Both the position numbers and the translations under genes were made by a program. DNA of 8,886 bases from Desulfobacterales bacterium (lineage in GTDB: Bacteria; Desulfobacterota; Desulfobacteria; Desulfobacterales; Desulfosalsimonadaceae), in contig SLIE01000364.1 of assembly GCA_007135795.1 (NCBI GenBank), positions 1-8,886 on the forward strand, in the 5' to 3' direction. Shown here one piece after another: positions 1 through 6,401 of this stretch. The first letter of the stretch is position 1. Every line of letters starts with the position of its first letter. A model generated the notes under the pieces. It was not told the origin of the DNA and searched no databases. It worked only from the letters and a program-made list of their open reading frames with translations.

Positions 1-154
1 ACGGACCTAAAATCATCTACATAATGTATGGATAATAATATTTTGCATTACCTTATCTTATACTAAATCTATGAGGCCAAAAAACTAACATCTTTTCGTT
101 AAACGAAACAATTCCAATAGTATATTTAAAGATACCATGTTGCACAAAACTATA
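1..154. other. AT-rich stretch without a recognisable gene
   Basis: No convincing reading frame or RNA gene is visible here on either strand. The base composition is clearly more AT-rich than in the genes downstream. The only structure I see is the short palindrome at 94-108, listed separately. With 155-517 it makes up the gene-free left end of the window; the gene to the left lies outside it. Confidence 0.5.
94..108. repeat. Perfect 7-bp inverted repeat with 1-base spacer
   Basis: TTTCGTT-A-AACGAAA reads the same on both strands apart from the central base. The geometry is that of a compact dimeric-regulator operator. It is too tight to fold as a good hairpin because there is no loop. It lies 47 bases beyond the stop of the minus-strand fragment at 155-361. 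No promoter or gene start can be tied to it, so any regulatory role is inference. Confidence 0.35.
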
Positions 155-361
155 TCATCCTTTCATCTTTTTTATTCTTATTAAGTCCAATCTGCCATTT
201 TCCATAGCTACTATAAATGGATTAATTTTTAACTTTTCGATGAGGTTACACCTTAAATTGGTTTTTGGATGCCCTCCGACATAACTGGAGTAAGGCAAAA
301 AAGAGCCAAAATAAAATCTCTTTCCAAGTTGTTGATAAAATGCAATAACCCTATTAATTTC
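155..361 (-). pseudogene. Truncated C-terminal protein fragment, family unrecognised
   Basis: A 68-codon open frame runs on the minus strand from just after an in-frame TGA (364-362) to a TGA at 157-155. Its translation looks like real protein, with runs such as KRFYFGSFLPYSSYVGGHPK and NPFIVAMENGRLDLIRIKK: aromatic and Gly-rich, then amphipathic, then a basic C-terminus. There is no ATG, GTG or ribosome-binding site near its upstream end; the first internal ATG falls near residue 53. Just upstream, another frame is briefly open (a Val-rich stretch followed by WIAPYPEKL), which would fit a frameshift within an older gene. I read it as the decayed 3' end of a gene whose 5' part was lost or replaced by the promoter region of the lysA-type gene. 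I cannot name the family. A chance open frame in AT-rich DNA is the alternative. Confidence 0.35.
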
Positions 362-421
362 TCAGGGTATGGGGCGATCCATACGACCACAACCTAAAGA
401 GACAATAACTGACCCATGGGG

Positions 422-450
422 TTGCAAAATATCCGTTCAACCGGTATATT
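422..450 (+). promoter_or_regulatory. Putative sigma70 promoter for the lysA-type gene
   Basis: A -35-like TTGCAA (422-427) and a -10-like TATATT (445-450) are separated by exactly 17 bases. The hexamers match the consensus at 4 of 6 and 5 of 6 positions. Transcription would start near 457, giving a leader of about 60 bases before the ATG at 518. Two TTCAACC copies (436-442 and 450-456) flank the -10, and a TTTGAT/ATCAAA inverted repeat follows at 465-480. Assigned by inspection only. Confidence 0.4.
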
Positions 451-464
451 CAACCTTCACGATT

Positions 465-480
465 TTTGATAAGGATCAAA
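465..480. promoter_or_regulatory. Operator-like inverted repeat in the lysA-type leader
   Basis: TTTGAT-aagg-ATCAAA gives two perfect 6-base arms around a 4-base centre. It lies just downstream of the predicted transcription start and 37 bases before the start codon, where a bound repressor could block transcription. It could also form a weak RNA hairpin. A 6-bp AT-rich inverted repeat can occur by chance. Confidence 0.25.
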
Positions 481-517
481 TCAACACATCACAATCATAT
501 AGATCAAGGAGTACATC

Positions 518-1789
518 ATGCCCATGTCAACAGATCTCAGAAAGCGCCTATTTCCGGTTCTACCCGAAATAGCGTCTCATTTTGGGACTCCGTTCCATAT
601 ATATGACGAAACCGGCATTCGAAACACTGGGGAACAACTCAAGCGTAGTTTTGCTGCAACCGGCTTCAAAGAGTTTTTCGCTGTAAAAGCCCTTCCAAAC
701 CCCCGAATACTTGAAATCATGCGTAGCATGGAGTTTGGCTTTGACTGCAGTTCCACGCCGGAACTCGTTCTCAGCCGGCAAGCCGGGGCCAAGGGGGAGG
801 AGATTATGTTTACCTCTAATAATACTACCGAAGATGAATTCGAAGAGGCCATGGCAAACGGTGGGAGCATTCTCAATCTTGATGACATCACGTTGATTGA
901 AAAACTGCCGGAGGTTCCCGAACTCATTTCTTTTCGCTACAATCCCGGCCCTCTAAGAACAGGGAATGAAATCATCGGAAATCCTGTAGAGGCAAAATAC
1001 GGCGTGAGCCATGATCAGATAATAGGTGCTTACAAGAAAATGCGGGACCTGGGATCACGACGATTCGGCCTGCACACCATGCTGGTATCGAACGAGCGCC
1101 ATCATGAGTACATGGTTGAAACCGTCAAAATGCTTCTTGATCTCGTTGAAGAGATATCTTCAAAACTCGGCATTCACTTTGAATTCATCAACATGGGCGG
1201 AGGTCTGGGGATACCGTACAAACCTGGTGAACCACCTTTGGATGTAGAAACAATGGCAAAGGAAATCATCCGTCTCTATGAGATGTTCAGGAAGAACCAC
1301 GGAAACGCACCCGCCCTGTTCATGGAAAGCGGGCGTTATATGACAGGTCCTCACGGGGTACTTGTAACAAAAGCGATAAATGAAAAAAATATTTACCGTC
1401 GGTATGTGGGGGTGGATGCATCCATGTCCGCTTTAATGAGACCGGGTATGTACGGTGCATACCATCACATCGATGTAATAAATCCCCTGAAACCTGAAAC
1501 CCGCGTTGACAGACCATTACAAACGGTTGATATTATAGGAAGCCTGTGTGAAAACATTGACAAATTCGCCGTTCAACGGGAACTACCGGAAATCAGGATG
1601 GGAGATCTTCTGGTAATACAGGATACCGGTGCCCATGGACATGCCATGGGATTCAACTACAATGCCAAGTTACGCCCCCGGGAACTTATGCTGAATTCAG
1701 ATGGGTCGGTATCCTTGATTCGCCGGGCAGAGACAATGCAGGATTACTTCGCAACTCTTAATTTTGAGGAAGACACACTGAAGCTTTAG
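518..1789 (+). CDS. lysA: Diaminopimelate decarboxylase, clostridial-type clade
   Basis: This PLP-dependent fold-type III decarboxylase converts meso-diaminopimelate to L-lysine, the last step of bacterial lysine synthesis, in the cytoplasm. The 423 residues match the usual LysA length. The alanine-racemase-like barrel holds the PLP lysine at K57 (FFAVKALP), the phosphate-binding glycines in NMGGGLGIPY (225-234) and MESGRY (269-274). The C-terminal beta domain holds GSLCENIDKF (341-350), with the Cys-Glu pair that completes the active site across the dimer, and DTGAHGHAMGFNYN (369-382). The text GLHTMLVSN replaces the GIHxHIGSQ of proteobacterial LysA, and GAHGH replaces GAYG; from memory both are typical of the LysA form in Clostridia. 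The start at 518 follows AAGGAG (506-511) at 6 bases. The gene stands alone, with no dapF or other lysine gene beside it. A related substrate (ornithine, arginine or carboxynorspermidine decarboxylase) cannot be excluded but fits less well. Confidence 0.85.
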   Translation: MPMSTDLRKRLFPVLPEIASHFGTPFHIYDETGIRNTGEQLKRSFAATGFKEFFAVKALPNPRILEIMRSMEFGFDCSSTPELVLSRQAGAKGEEIMFTSNNTTEDEFEEAMANGGSILNLDDITLIEKLPEVPELISFRYNPGPLRTGNEIIGNPVEAKYGVSHDQIIGAYKKMRDLGSRRFGLHTMLVSNERHHEYMVETVKMLLDLVEEISSKLGIHFEFINMGGGLGIPYKPGEPPLDVETMAKEIIRLYEMFRKNHGNAPALFMESGRYMTGPHGVLVTKAINEKNIYRRYVGVDASMSALMRPGMYGAYHHIDVINPLKPETRVDRPLQTVDIIGSLCENIDKFAVQRELPEIRMGDLLVIQDTGAHGHAMGFNYNAKLRPRELMLNSDGSVSLIRRAETMQDYFATLNFEEDTLKL

Positions 1790-1793
1790 CCGC

Positions 1794-1819
1794 AATTTTT
1801 CATAGCGCTATGGAAAATT
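1794..1819 (+). terminator. Palindrome just after the lysA-type stop, possible terminator
   Basis: A 26-base palindrome with a single T/G wobble pair is centred on CATAGCGCTATG and flanked by AATTTTT and GAAAATT arms. It begins 4 bases after the stop codon, where a terminator is expected. There is no separate U-run after the stem, so it is not a classical rho-independent terminator. Its near symmetry would let it act on transcription from either side, which suits two convergent genes. Confidence 0.35.
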
Positions 1820-1841
1820 CATCACGTAAAGAAAATTACTG

Positions 1842-1912
1842 CCCGACCCTATGGTACGCCGCCCCCGGGCGGTTTACCATAGGGCACACAAGCTTGGGGG
1901 CACCTGGTCGGG
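1842..1912. repeat. Nested inverted repeats between convergent genes
   Basis: The inner hairpin (1847-1884) pairs CCCTATGGTA with TACCATAGGG and continues through one mismatch and a G-T wobble to CCGCCC/GGGCGG around a two-base centre. An outer pair, CCCGACC (1842-1848) and GGTCGGG (1906-1912), encloses it and shares bases with the inner stem, so two alternative folds are possible. GGGGGC (1896-1901) can also pair with GCCCCC (1861-1866). It ends 11 bases before the stop of the minus-strand PEPCK-like gene. It may be a strong bidirectional terminator or transcript-end stabiliser, or one copy of a dispersed palindromic element. No U-tract follows on either strand. Confidence 0.5.
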
Positions 1913-1923
1913 TTGACCATATA

Positions 1924-3573
1924 TCATAAGTTAAAATCATAATCCTCGAAATCAAAGGAGTCATCAACCGAAATAACCTGTGAGAGCATGACGCGCATTT
2001 CTTCGGGTATGTATTGCTCGAACTTTTTGAAATCCTTTACAAATTCACTAACCAGCCGATTTGCCCGCATTTCGTATTCACCGGCGTCCGCAGCGGATTT
2101 ACGAGGACTGAGCATTTCAGCGGGAATTGATTCATCGGGAGACTCTGCGGGAAACTCAAACTGAAAAACAGGATCAACCTCCCACCGAACAGAATTAAAC
2201 TCCCCGGAAATAGCAGCTCTGATCAATGCCCTGGAATAACCGATCTTTATTCGTTCCCCGCGCGTATAGGGCTCGCCACTCCATCCGGTATTCACCAACC
2301 AGCACTTTATACGATATGTTTTTATATTCTCCAACAGTTTCTGCCCATATGCATAGGCCGGCAAAGCAAGGGCGGCATCACCAAAACAGACATCAAACAT
2401 GACTTCCGGTTCCATTTGACCATTTTTCGTTTGTTTGAATTTTGATGTATATGCGGATAAAAACGCATATACCGCCTGTTCGGGTGTAAGGCGCGCGATA
2501 AGCGGAAGGACACCAAATGCATCACATGTCAGCAGGAACAAGTTTTTCGGATGACCATACAGCCCTTCCCGAATGACATTGGGAAGATGGGAAATGGGAA
2601 ACGCGGCGCGGGTGTTTTCCGTCAAACGATTATCAGAAGTATCAATTTTTCTGGTTGTCGGGTCAATGCTCACGTTTTCAAGCACGGTGCCAAATTTTCT
2701 GGTGCAGGCATAGATATAGGGCTGTGTATTCTCTTGTATCCCATAGATCTTGGCATACCCTCCCCAATCCAGATTGAAAACACCTTTTTCACTCCATCCG
2801 AGAGAATGATCCCCCAAAAATCGCCTTGCAGGATCCACGGCCAGCGCAGTTTTACCGGTCTCTTCTCTTCCCATGAATATTGCCACATCATCTTCCGGGC
2901 CCACATTTGCAGAGCAGCGCATTACAAAAACATCCTCTGGCACCAGATGATTGACCATGGTAAAGACTGCTTGCTTTATCTCGCCTGCATAACTCGTCCC
3001 GCCGATAATAATCATTTTATTTGCAAGGCTTATGATTACAAACGATGCCGTATTTGTTCCATCCATCTCCGGGATGGCATGAAACCCGGGTACGTGAATC
3101 ACTGTAAAAGCAGGGTCGAATTGATCAAGCGGGGGGAGATCGGGGATCTGGTAGAACATATTGCGGGCGAAAAGTGAATGCCAGGCGGTTTCAGTAATAA
3201 CCCGTATTGGCATGGCGTATTCTTCAACGCTTCCAACCATGCAGTCCTGAATGTATGCTGTCTTGTTATACATGTACGCATGAAGACGATTATAGAGCAT
3301 TTTGAAATAATGCTCGGAAAGCTCATTTTTATTATTGTCCCAGAACACTTTCTGATCAGAGACCGCATCCTTGACGATAAATTTGTCGCTCAGGGGCATT
3401 TCCGAATCATGGCCGGTTCGCACGACCATGGCTCCCAGATGTGCGATCTGGCCTTCCCGATGCTTGACAATCTCTTCGTACAATGCCCCGGTAGTCTGAT
3501 TGCGCCTGATTTGTTGCAAATAAGCAAGTCCTGGTATTTTAATTTCAGGCTGCGGTGTTTGATTTCCAACCAT
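1924..3573 (-). CDS. ATP-type PEP carboxykinase-like protein with altered active site
   Basis: The 549-residue protein aligns along its length with ATP-dependent PEPCK (E. coli PckA, about 540), which interconverts oxaloacetate plus ATP and PEP plus CO2. Conserved parts include GGTSYAGE (191-198), CSANVG (220-225), the P-loop GREETGKT (235-242) with the phosphate-binding Lys and Thr, FLGD (252-255), TENTR (318-322), DAFGVLP (351-357) and LVNTGW (426-431). Several catalytic residues differ from E. coli PckA, numbered from memory: the Mn ligands K213, H232 and D269 are Q201, R219 and H256. The RSPKDK substrate loop is rebuilt, with R65 replaced by H55, and the P-loop SG is EE. The C-terminus is strongly acidic. 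The ATG at 3573 follows AGGAG (3583-3579) at 5 bases; a GTG six bases upstream overlaps that site and is unlikely to be used. It lies 74 bases after the CoA-transferase gene with its own promoter candidate. I give no symbol because PEPCK activity is doubtful. Confidence 0.8.
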   Translation of the reverse strand: MVGNQTPQPEIKIPGLAYLQQIRRNQTTGALYEEIVKHREGQIAHLGAMVVRTGHDSEMPLSDKFIVKDAVSDQKVFWDNNKNELSEHYFKMLYNRLHAYMYNKTAYIQDCMVGSVEEYAMPIRVITETAWHSLFARNMFYQIPDLPPLDQFDPAFTVIHVPGFHAIPEMDGTNTASFVIISLANKMIIIGGTSYAGEIKQAVFTMVNHLVPEDVFVMRCSANVGPEDDVAIFMGREETGKTALAVDPARRFLGDHSLGWSEKGVFNLDWGGYAKIYGIQENTQPYIYACTRKFGTVLENVSIDPTTRKIDTSDNRLTENTRAAFPISHLPNVIREGLYGHPKNLFLLTCDAFGVLPLIARLTPEQAVYAFLSAYTSKFKQTKNGQMEPEVMFDVCFGDAALALPAYAYGQKLLENIKTYRIKCWLVNTGWSGEPYTRGERIKIGYSRALIRAAISGEFNSVRWEVDPVFQFEFPAESPDESIPAEMLSPRKSAADAGEYEMRANRLVSEFVKDFKKFEQYIPEEMRVMLSQVISVDDSFDFEDYDFNL

Positions 3574-3603
3574 GAGCACTCCTTTAATTAATCTTGACTG
3601 TAA

Positions 3604-3632
3604 AATATAACAAAGAAGATCGGTTCTGACAA
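3604..3632 (-). promoter_or_regulatory. Putative sigma70 promoter for the PEPCK-like gene
   Basis: Read on the minus strand, TTGTCA (3632-3627), a 17-base spacer and TATATT (3609-3604) match the sigma70 consensus at 10 of 12 positions. Transcription would start near 3597, about 24 bases before the ATG at 3573. An inverted repeat GTTCT/AGAAC (3623-3642) overlaps the -35 and could be an operator. This suggests the gene can be expressed without the upstream CoA-transferase gene, although no terminator separates the two. Confidence 0.45.
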
Positions 3633-3647
3633 AGTTTAGAACGCCTG

Positions 3648-5837
3648 CTATAAGCTTCCCTGCACAGACAATGCGTATACCACCAGTCTGGCCATCATCT
3701 TTTCTTTTGCCGACTTGGGGTCATCAAGTTTCAGGCGTTCAAGATAAGGTTTTGCCGATGCCGGAATCTGACGGATGGTTATCGCCTTTCCAAGACCCGC
3801 CATCCGGATCATACCTTCAGACATCTGTGCCTTCAATCCTTTCAATGCCTTGCCAAGAACCAGCTCATCATCCGTAAAGTCAGTGCCAAATGGAAATGGC
3901 GGAAAAAAGCCGGCTTTCCGGAACATTGCCATATTCTCTTCCAGCTTTTCCGGATAGTTATTCCGAAATTTATCATCTATGGTGTATTCTCTGGATATTT
4001 TGCCCGCTTCCATGGCCTGTTTGAGAAGCCCGTCCTGAAACCTGGAATCCGTTATGTTGAGAAGTGAGATAATTATTTCCTGATCCGTCTTTCCCCTCAA
4101 ATCCGCGATACCATACTCAGTAATGACGATGTCTCGCAAGTGTCGGGGTATGGTAATATGACCGTAATTGAAAACTATATTTGAAGCCTGTGCTTTACCG
4201 GTTCCCCTCAGCCCCTTGCACATGATAATAGACCGGGCGTCCGGTAAGGCATGGGCTTGCGCAACGAAATTATACTGCCCTCCCACACCGCTTACCACCT
4301 GGCCATTTTCCAGGCCATCGGAAACCACGCCGCCTGAAAGCGTCACTTTCAGACAAGCGTTGACAAAACGGCCATGACGACGATGCAGCACTTTCAATTG
4401 TTCGCTAAAATACGGGTTGTTGCCGTAAATCTGGTTTACATTCAAAACCGATGTCATAAAAATATTCTTCCGTTCTTCCTCGCTCATTTCCCGTAACTCT
4501 TTGTAAAAAGACTCGGGACCAAGGAAAAATCCACCATATATCAGAACGCCTTTTTTTAACCGTTCGCCCAGGCAGGACGATATCACCCGATCCAGGTTCG
4601 AAGCAACGCCCAAATCCGCAGGAATTGAGTTTTCCCCGCAATGGATAACTCCATCTTCGTATGCGAGCCCCTCCCTGAAAATACCAAAGCGGGTTAAAAA
4701 ATCGAAATCCTCTTTCGTAAGGTTTACATTCACCGCTTTTTCTTCAATCAGGCATTCAAGCATCGCCGGGGTGACATCCTCCGTGATCTGACCTTTGTTT
4801 AAAAGACGCTGGAGGGGGATGCTCTCATAGGTTCTGCGCTTTACCACATCATTTTTAATCAACTGGAGGTAACCATCGACCAGCATCTCTGTTGATCCGG
4901 TAATACCTCTTTGAAAAGGTTCGGTTCCGCCGACACGTTCAATCACGTCCCGGAACCTGTCCATCATTCCGGTATCACTTAAAAACCGTTTGTAAACAGC
5001 GTTCTCCTTTTCCCGCATGATCAACCCGTAACAGAGTGCATCACCCAGAGACCCGATACCGATTTGCAGCGTGCCACCATCTTTTATCAGTGATGATGCA
5101 TAAAGCCCGATCATATAGTCCGGCGTGGTAATTGACATTTTAGGCGCACTGAAAAGCCGGGTGTAGTATTCAGGGGTATCGATCACCTGATCGAAATAAT
5201 CAGGTTTCACCATTGCGTCACCATACATAAATGGCAGGTTCTGGTTCACCATGGCAACAAAGGCTATTTTTTGCCCGTTATTCTGCTGCTCCCGCAAAGC
5301 CGGAACAAGATCGAGGGTAATTTCCGGATTACAGCTCATGGACAGGTACGTCCGGCCATCGATTTCTTTTTTGCTGACCATCTGGGCAATAACATTCACA
5401 CCGTTATCCCTGATATCCCGCCAGGCATGGGTGTAGTTTGAACTGATATAATTCTGCTGTGCCACATCAACGCCCAGATAAGCGCCGGCTTTAGAATAAA
5501 ACTCCCGGAGTTCGAAATTCGGTGGCAGTTTATTTTGCCGCAGATCCTTCATGTATTCAAGATCCATGTACCCGTCGAACACACGGTCTGCAAACGGTTC
5601 AAGGAGACGCTTTTCCAAATCACTCGACCCTTTGGGACGTTCCAGAGAAAGGGCTGTGCATATTATCAGGTGAAGTGTCGGATCCGATTTCACCCGCCTG
5701 TAGAGGGCATTCACAAACTGGTTTGGTTTGCCCAGTGCAAGCGGAATCCCCAGAACGATTTTCTTTCCTACGTTTTCGATCACATCCTCTGCACATTTTT
5801 CAACATCCTGATAATAAACCGGCATATTGTTTTCCAT
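3648..5837 (-). CDS. Acetyl-CoA hydrolase/transferase family protein, long form
   Basis: The 729-residue cytoplasmic enzyme belongs to the Cat1/4-hydroxybutyrate CoA-transferase family, which moves CoA between carboxylic acids, or hydrolyses acyl-CoA, through a glutamyl-CoA intermediate. Visible motifs are the Gly-rich GGTLQIGIGSLGDAL (about 254-268), GSTEMLVDGYLQLI (about 314-327) whose Glu (about 317) aligns with the catalytic Glu, GLENGQVVSGVGGQYNF (about 508-524) and the C-terminal-domain signature TEYGIADLRGKT (about 573-584). The protein is far longer than the usual 430-500 residues, with an extended middle and about 100 extra residues at the C-terminus. I know similarly long homologues as uncharacterised hydrolase/transferases. 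The usual GGQxDF has Asn for Asp. GGAAGG (5853-5848) precedes ATG 5837 by 10 bases; a TTG three bases upstream (5840) has 7-base spacing and is the alternative start. It is first of a minus-strand pair with the PEPCK-like gene. The substrates cannot be read from sequence. Confidence 0.8.
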   Translation of the reverse strand: MENNMPVYYQDVEKCAEDVIENVGKKIVLGIPLALGKPNQFVNALYRRVKSDPTLHLIICTALSLERPKGSSDLEKRLLEPFADRVFDGYMDLEYMKDLRQNKLPPNFELREFYSKAGAYLGVDVAQQNYISSNYTHAWRDIRDNGVNVIAQMVSKKEIDGRTYLSMSCNPEITLDLVPALREQQNNGQKIAFVAMVNQNLPFMYGDAMVKPDYFDQVIDTPEYYTRLFSAPKMSITTPDYMIGLYASSLIKDGGTLQIGIGSLGDALCYGLIMREKENAVYKRFLSDTGMMDRFRDVIERVGGTEPFQRGITGSTEMLVDGYLQLIKNDVVKRRTYESIPLQRLLNKGQITEDVTPAMLECLIEEKAVNVNLTKEDFDFLTRFGIFREGLAYEDGVIHCGENSIPADLGVASNLDRVISSCLGERLKKGVLIYGGFFLGPESFYKELREMSEEERKNIFMTSVLNVNQIYGNNPYFSEQLKVLHRRHGRFVNACLKVTLSGGVVSDGLENGQVVSGVGGQYNFVAQAHALPDARSIIMCKGLRGTGKAQASNIVFNYGHITIPRHLRDIVITEYGIADLRGKTDQEIIISLLNITDSRFQDGLLKQAMEAGKISREYTIDDKFRNNYPEKLEENMAMFRKAGFFPPFPFGTDFTDDELVLGKALKGLKAQMSEGMIRMAGLGKAITIRQIPASAKPYLERLKLDDPKSAKEKMMARLVVYALSVQGSL

Positions 5838-5926
5838 CAATCGATCGCCTTCCAGACAAAAAATACACTCTTTGCATGTATATATGTCTATCTTCCTTCA
5901 TTTTTTAATAGGACCGCTGTTAGAAA

Positions 5927-5955
5927 TTTATATTCTCATCAGCATATTATGTCAC
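5927..5955 (-). promoter_or_regulatory. Putative sigma70 promoter for the CoA-transferase gene
   Basis: On the minus strand GTGACA (5955-5950), a 17-base spacer and TATAAA (5932-5927) match the sigma70 consensus at 10 of 12 positions. The start would be near 5920, giving an untranslated leader of roughly 80 bases. It lies in the 297-base divergent region between this gene and the small plus-strand gene at 6135. Confidence 0.5.
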
Positions 5956-6134
5956 AGCAAAGACCGGTTAATATCAATTGCGCCTTCAGTTGTAAAGCAA
6001 AAAGGGGGTACGGGGATGATCCCGTCCTTGTCATGTTGGTAAAATATTTCTGGAGAAGCGGTGACTATTTCTGATATAGCCGATAACATAAAATTCTGTC
6101 GAAATGACAAAATGGAAAATATAAGGAATTTACG

Positions 6135-6401
6135 ATGAAAGATAAGAATGGACTATACTACTATCCCTTTCCGACGAACAAGCGGGTTCGTATGTATGTT
6201 AAAAAATCGGGGGGAAGCATCTCATTCAGGATGTGGAGCGCAGATGATGAAAAACTATGGGAAGAACATGGATGGGTCCCACATGAAGCGGTCCTGCAAG
6301 CTTCGGAAATGTTTTCCGGAAACAGTTTTGACCCTAAAGCCGCATATGATATTCACATCGCCCGAGCACTTATCCGTGATGAAGGAGAAGAGTCTCAATA
6401 A
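6135..6401 (+). CDS. Small conserved-looking protein of unknown function
   Basis: I do not recognise a characterised family. The 88-residue protein has no signal peptide, membrane segment or cysteine. The N-terminal half (LYYYPFPTNKRVRMYVKKSG, then ISFRMW) reads as short beta strands. It is followed by an acidic, Trp-rich stretch (DDEKLWEEHGWVPHEAV) and helices ending in a charged tail, as in a small soluble alpha/beta domain. Reality is supported by AAGGA (6123-6127) 7 bases before the ATG, a protein-like composition and a full reading frame; the other overlapping 88-codon frame (6148-6414) lacks a ribosome-binding site. A weak promoter candidate is GTGACT (6061-6066), 17 bases, TAACAT (6084-6089). 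It starts divergently from the CoA-transferase gene and its last 7 bases overlap the end of the ligase gene on the other strand. Confidence 0.7.
   Translation: MKDKNGLYYYPFPTNKRVRMYVKKSGGSISFRMWSADDEKLWEEHGWVPHEAVLQASEMFSGNSFDPKAAYDIHIARALIRDEGEESQ

Noticed and set aside
197..208. 12-base match, inverted, to part of the palindrome at 1807-1818
   Set aside because: ATTTTCCATAGC is short and AT-rich and falls inside the protein-like fragment; a chance match is likely.
369..572. Plus-strand 67-codon frame overlapping the lysA-type start
   Set aside because: It lacks a well-placed ribosome-binding site, overlaps the well-supported lysA-type gene in another frame and has an unconvincing, low-complexity translation.
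2551..3177. 208-codon plus-strand frame inside the PEPCK-like gene
   Set aside because: It is antisense to a gene with clear family motifs, has no ribosome-binding site and shows no recognisable domain.
3574..3579. GTG start six bases upstream for the PEPCK-like gene
   Set aside because: The GTG overlaps the AGGAG ribosome-binding site, whereas the ATG at 3573 has proper 5-base spacing.
6010..6025. ACGGG/CCCGT imperfect dyad between the divergent genes
   Set aside because: The arms are only 5 bases long and there is no U-run or promoter overlap, so I cannot support it as a terminator or operator.
5535..6074. 179-codon plus-strand frame across the CoA-transferase start
   Set aside because: It is antisense to the N-terminus of a well-supported gene and crosses the predicted promoter region; its translation is not protein-like.
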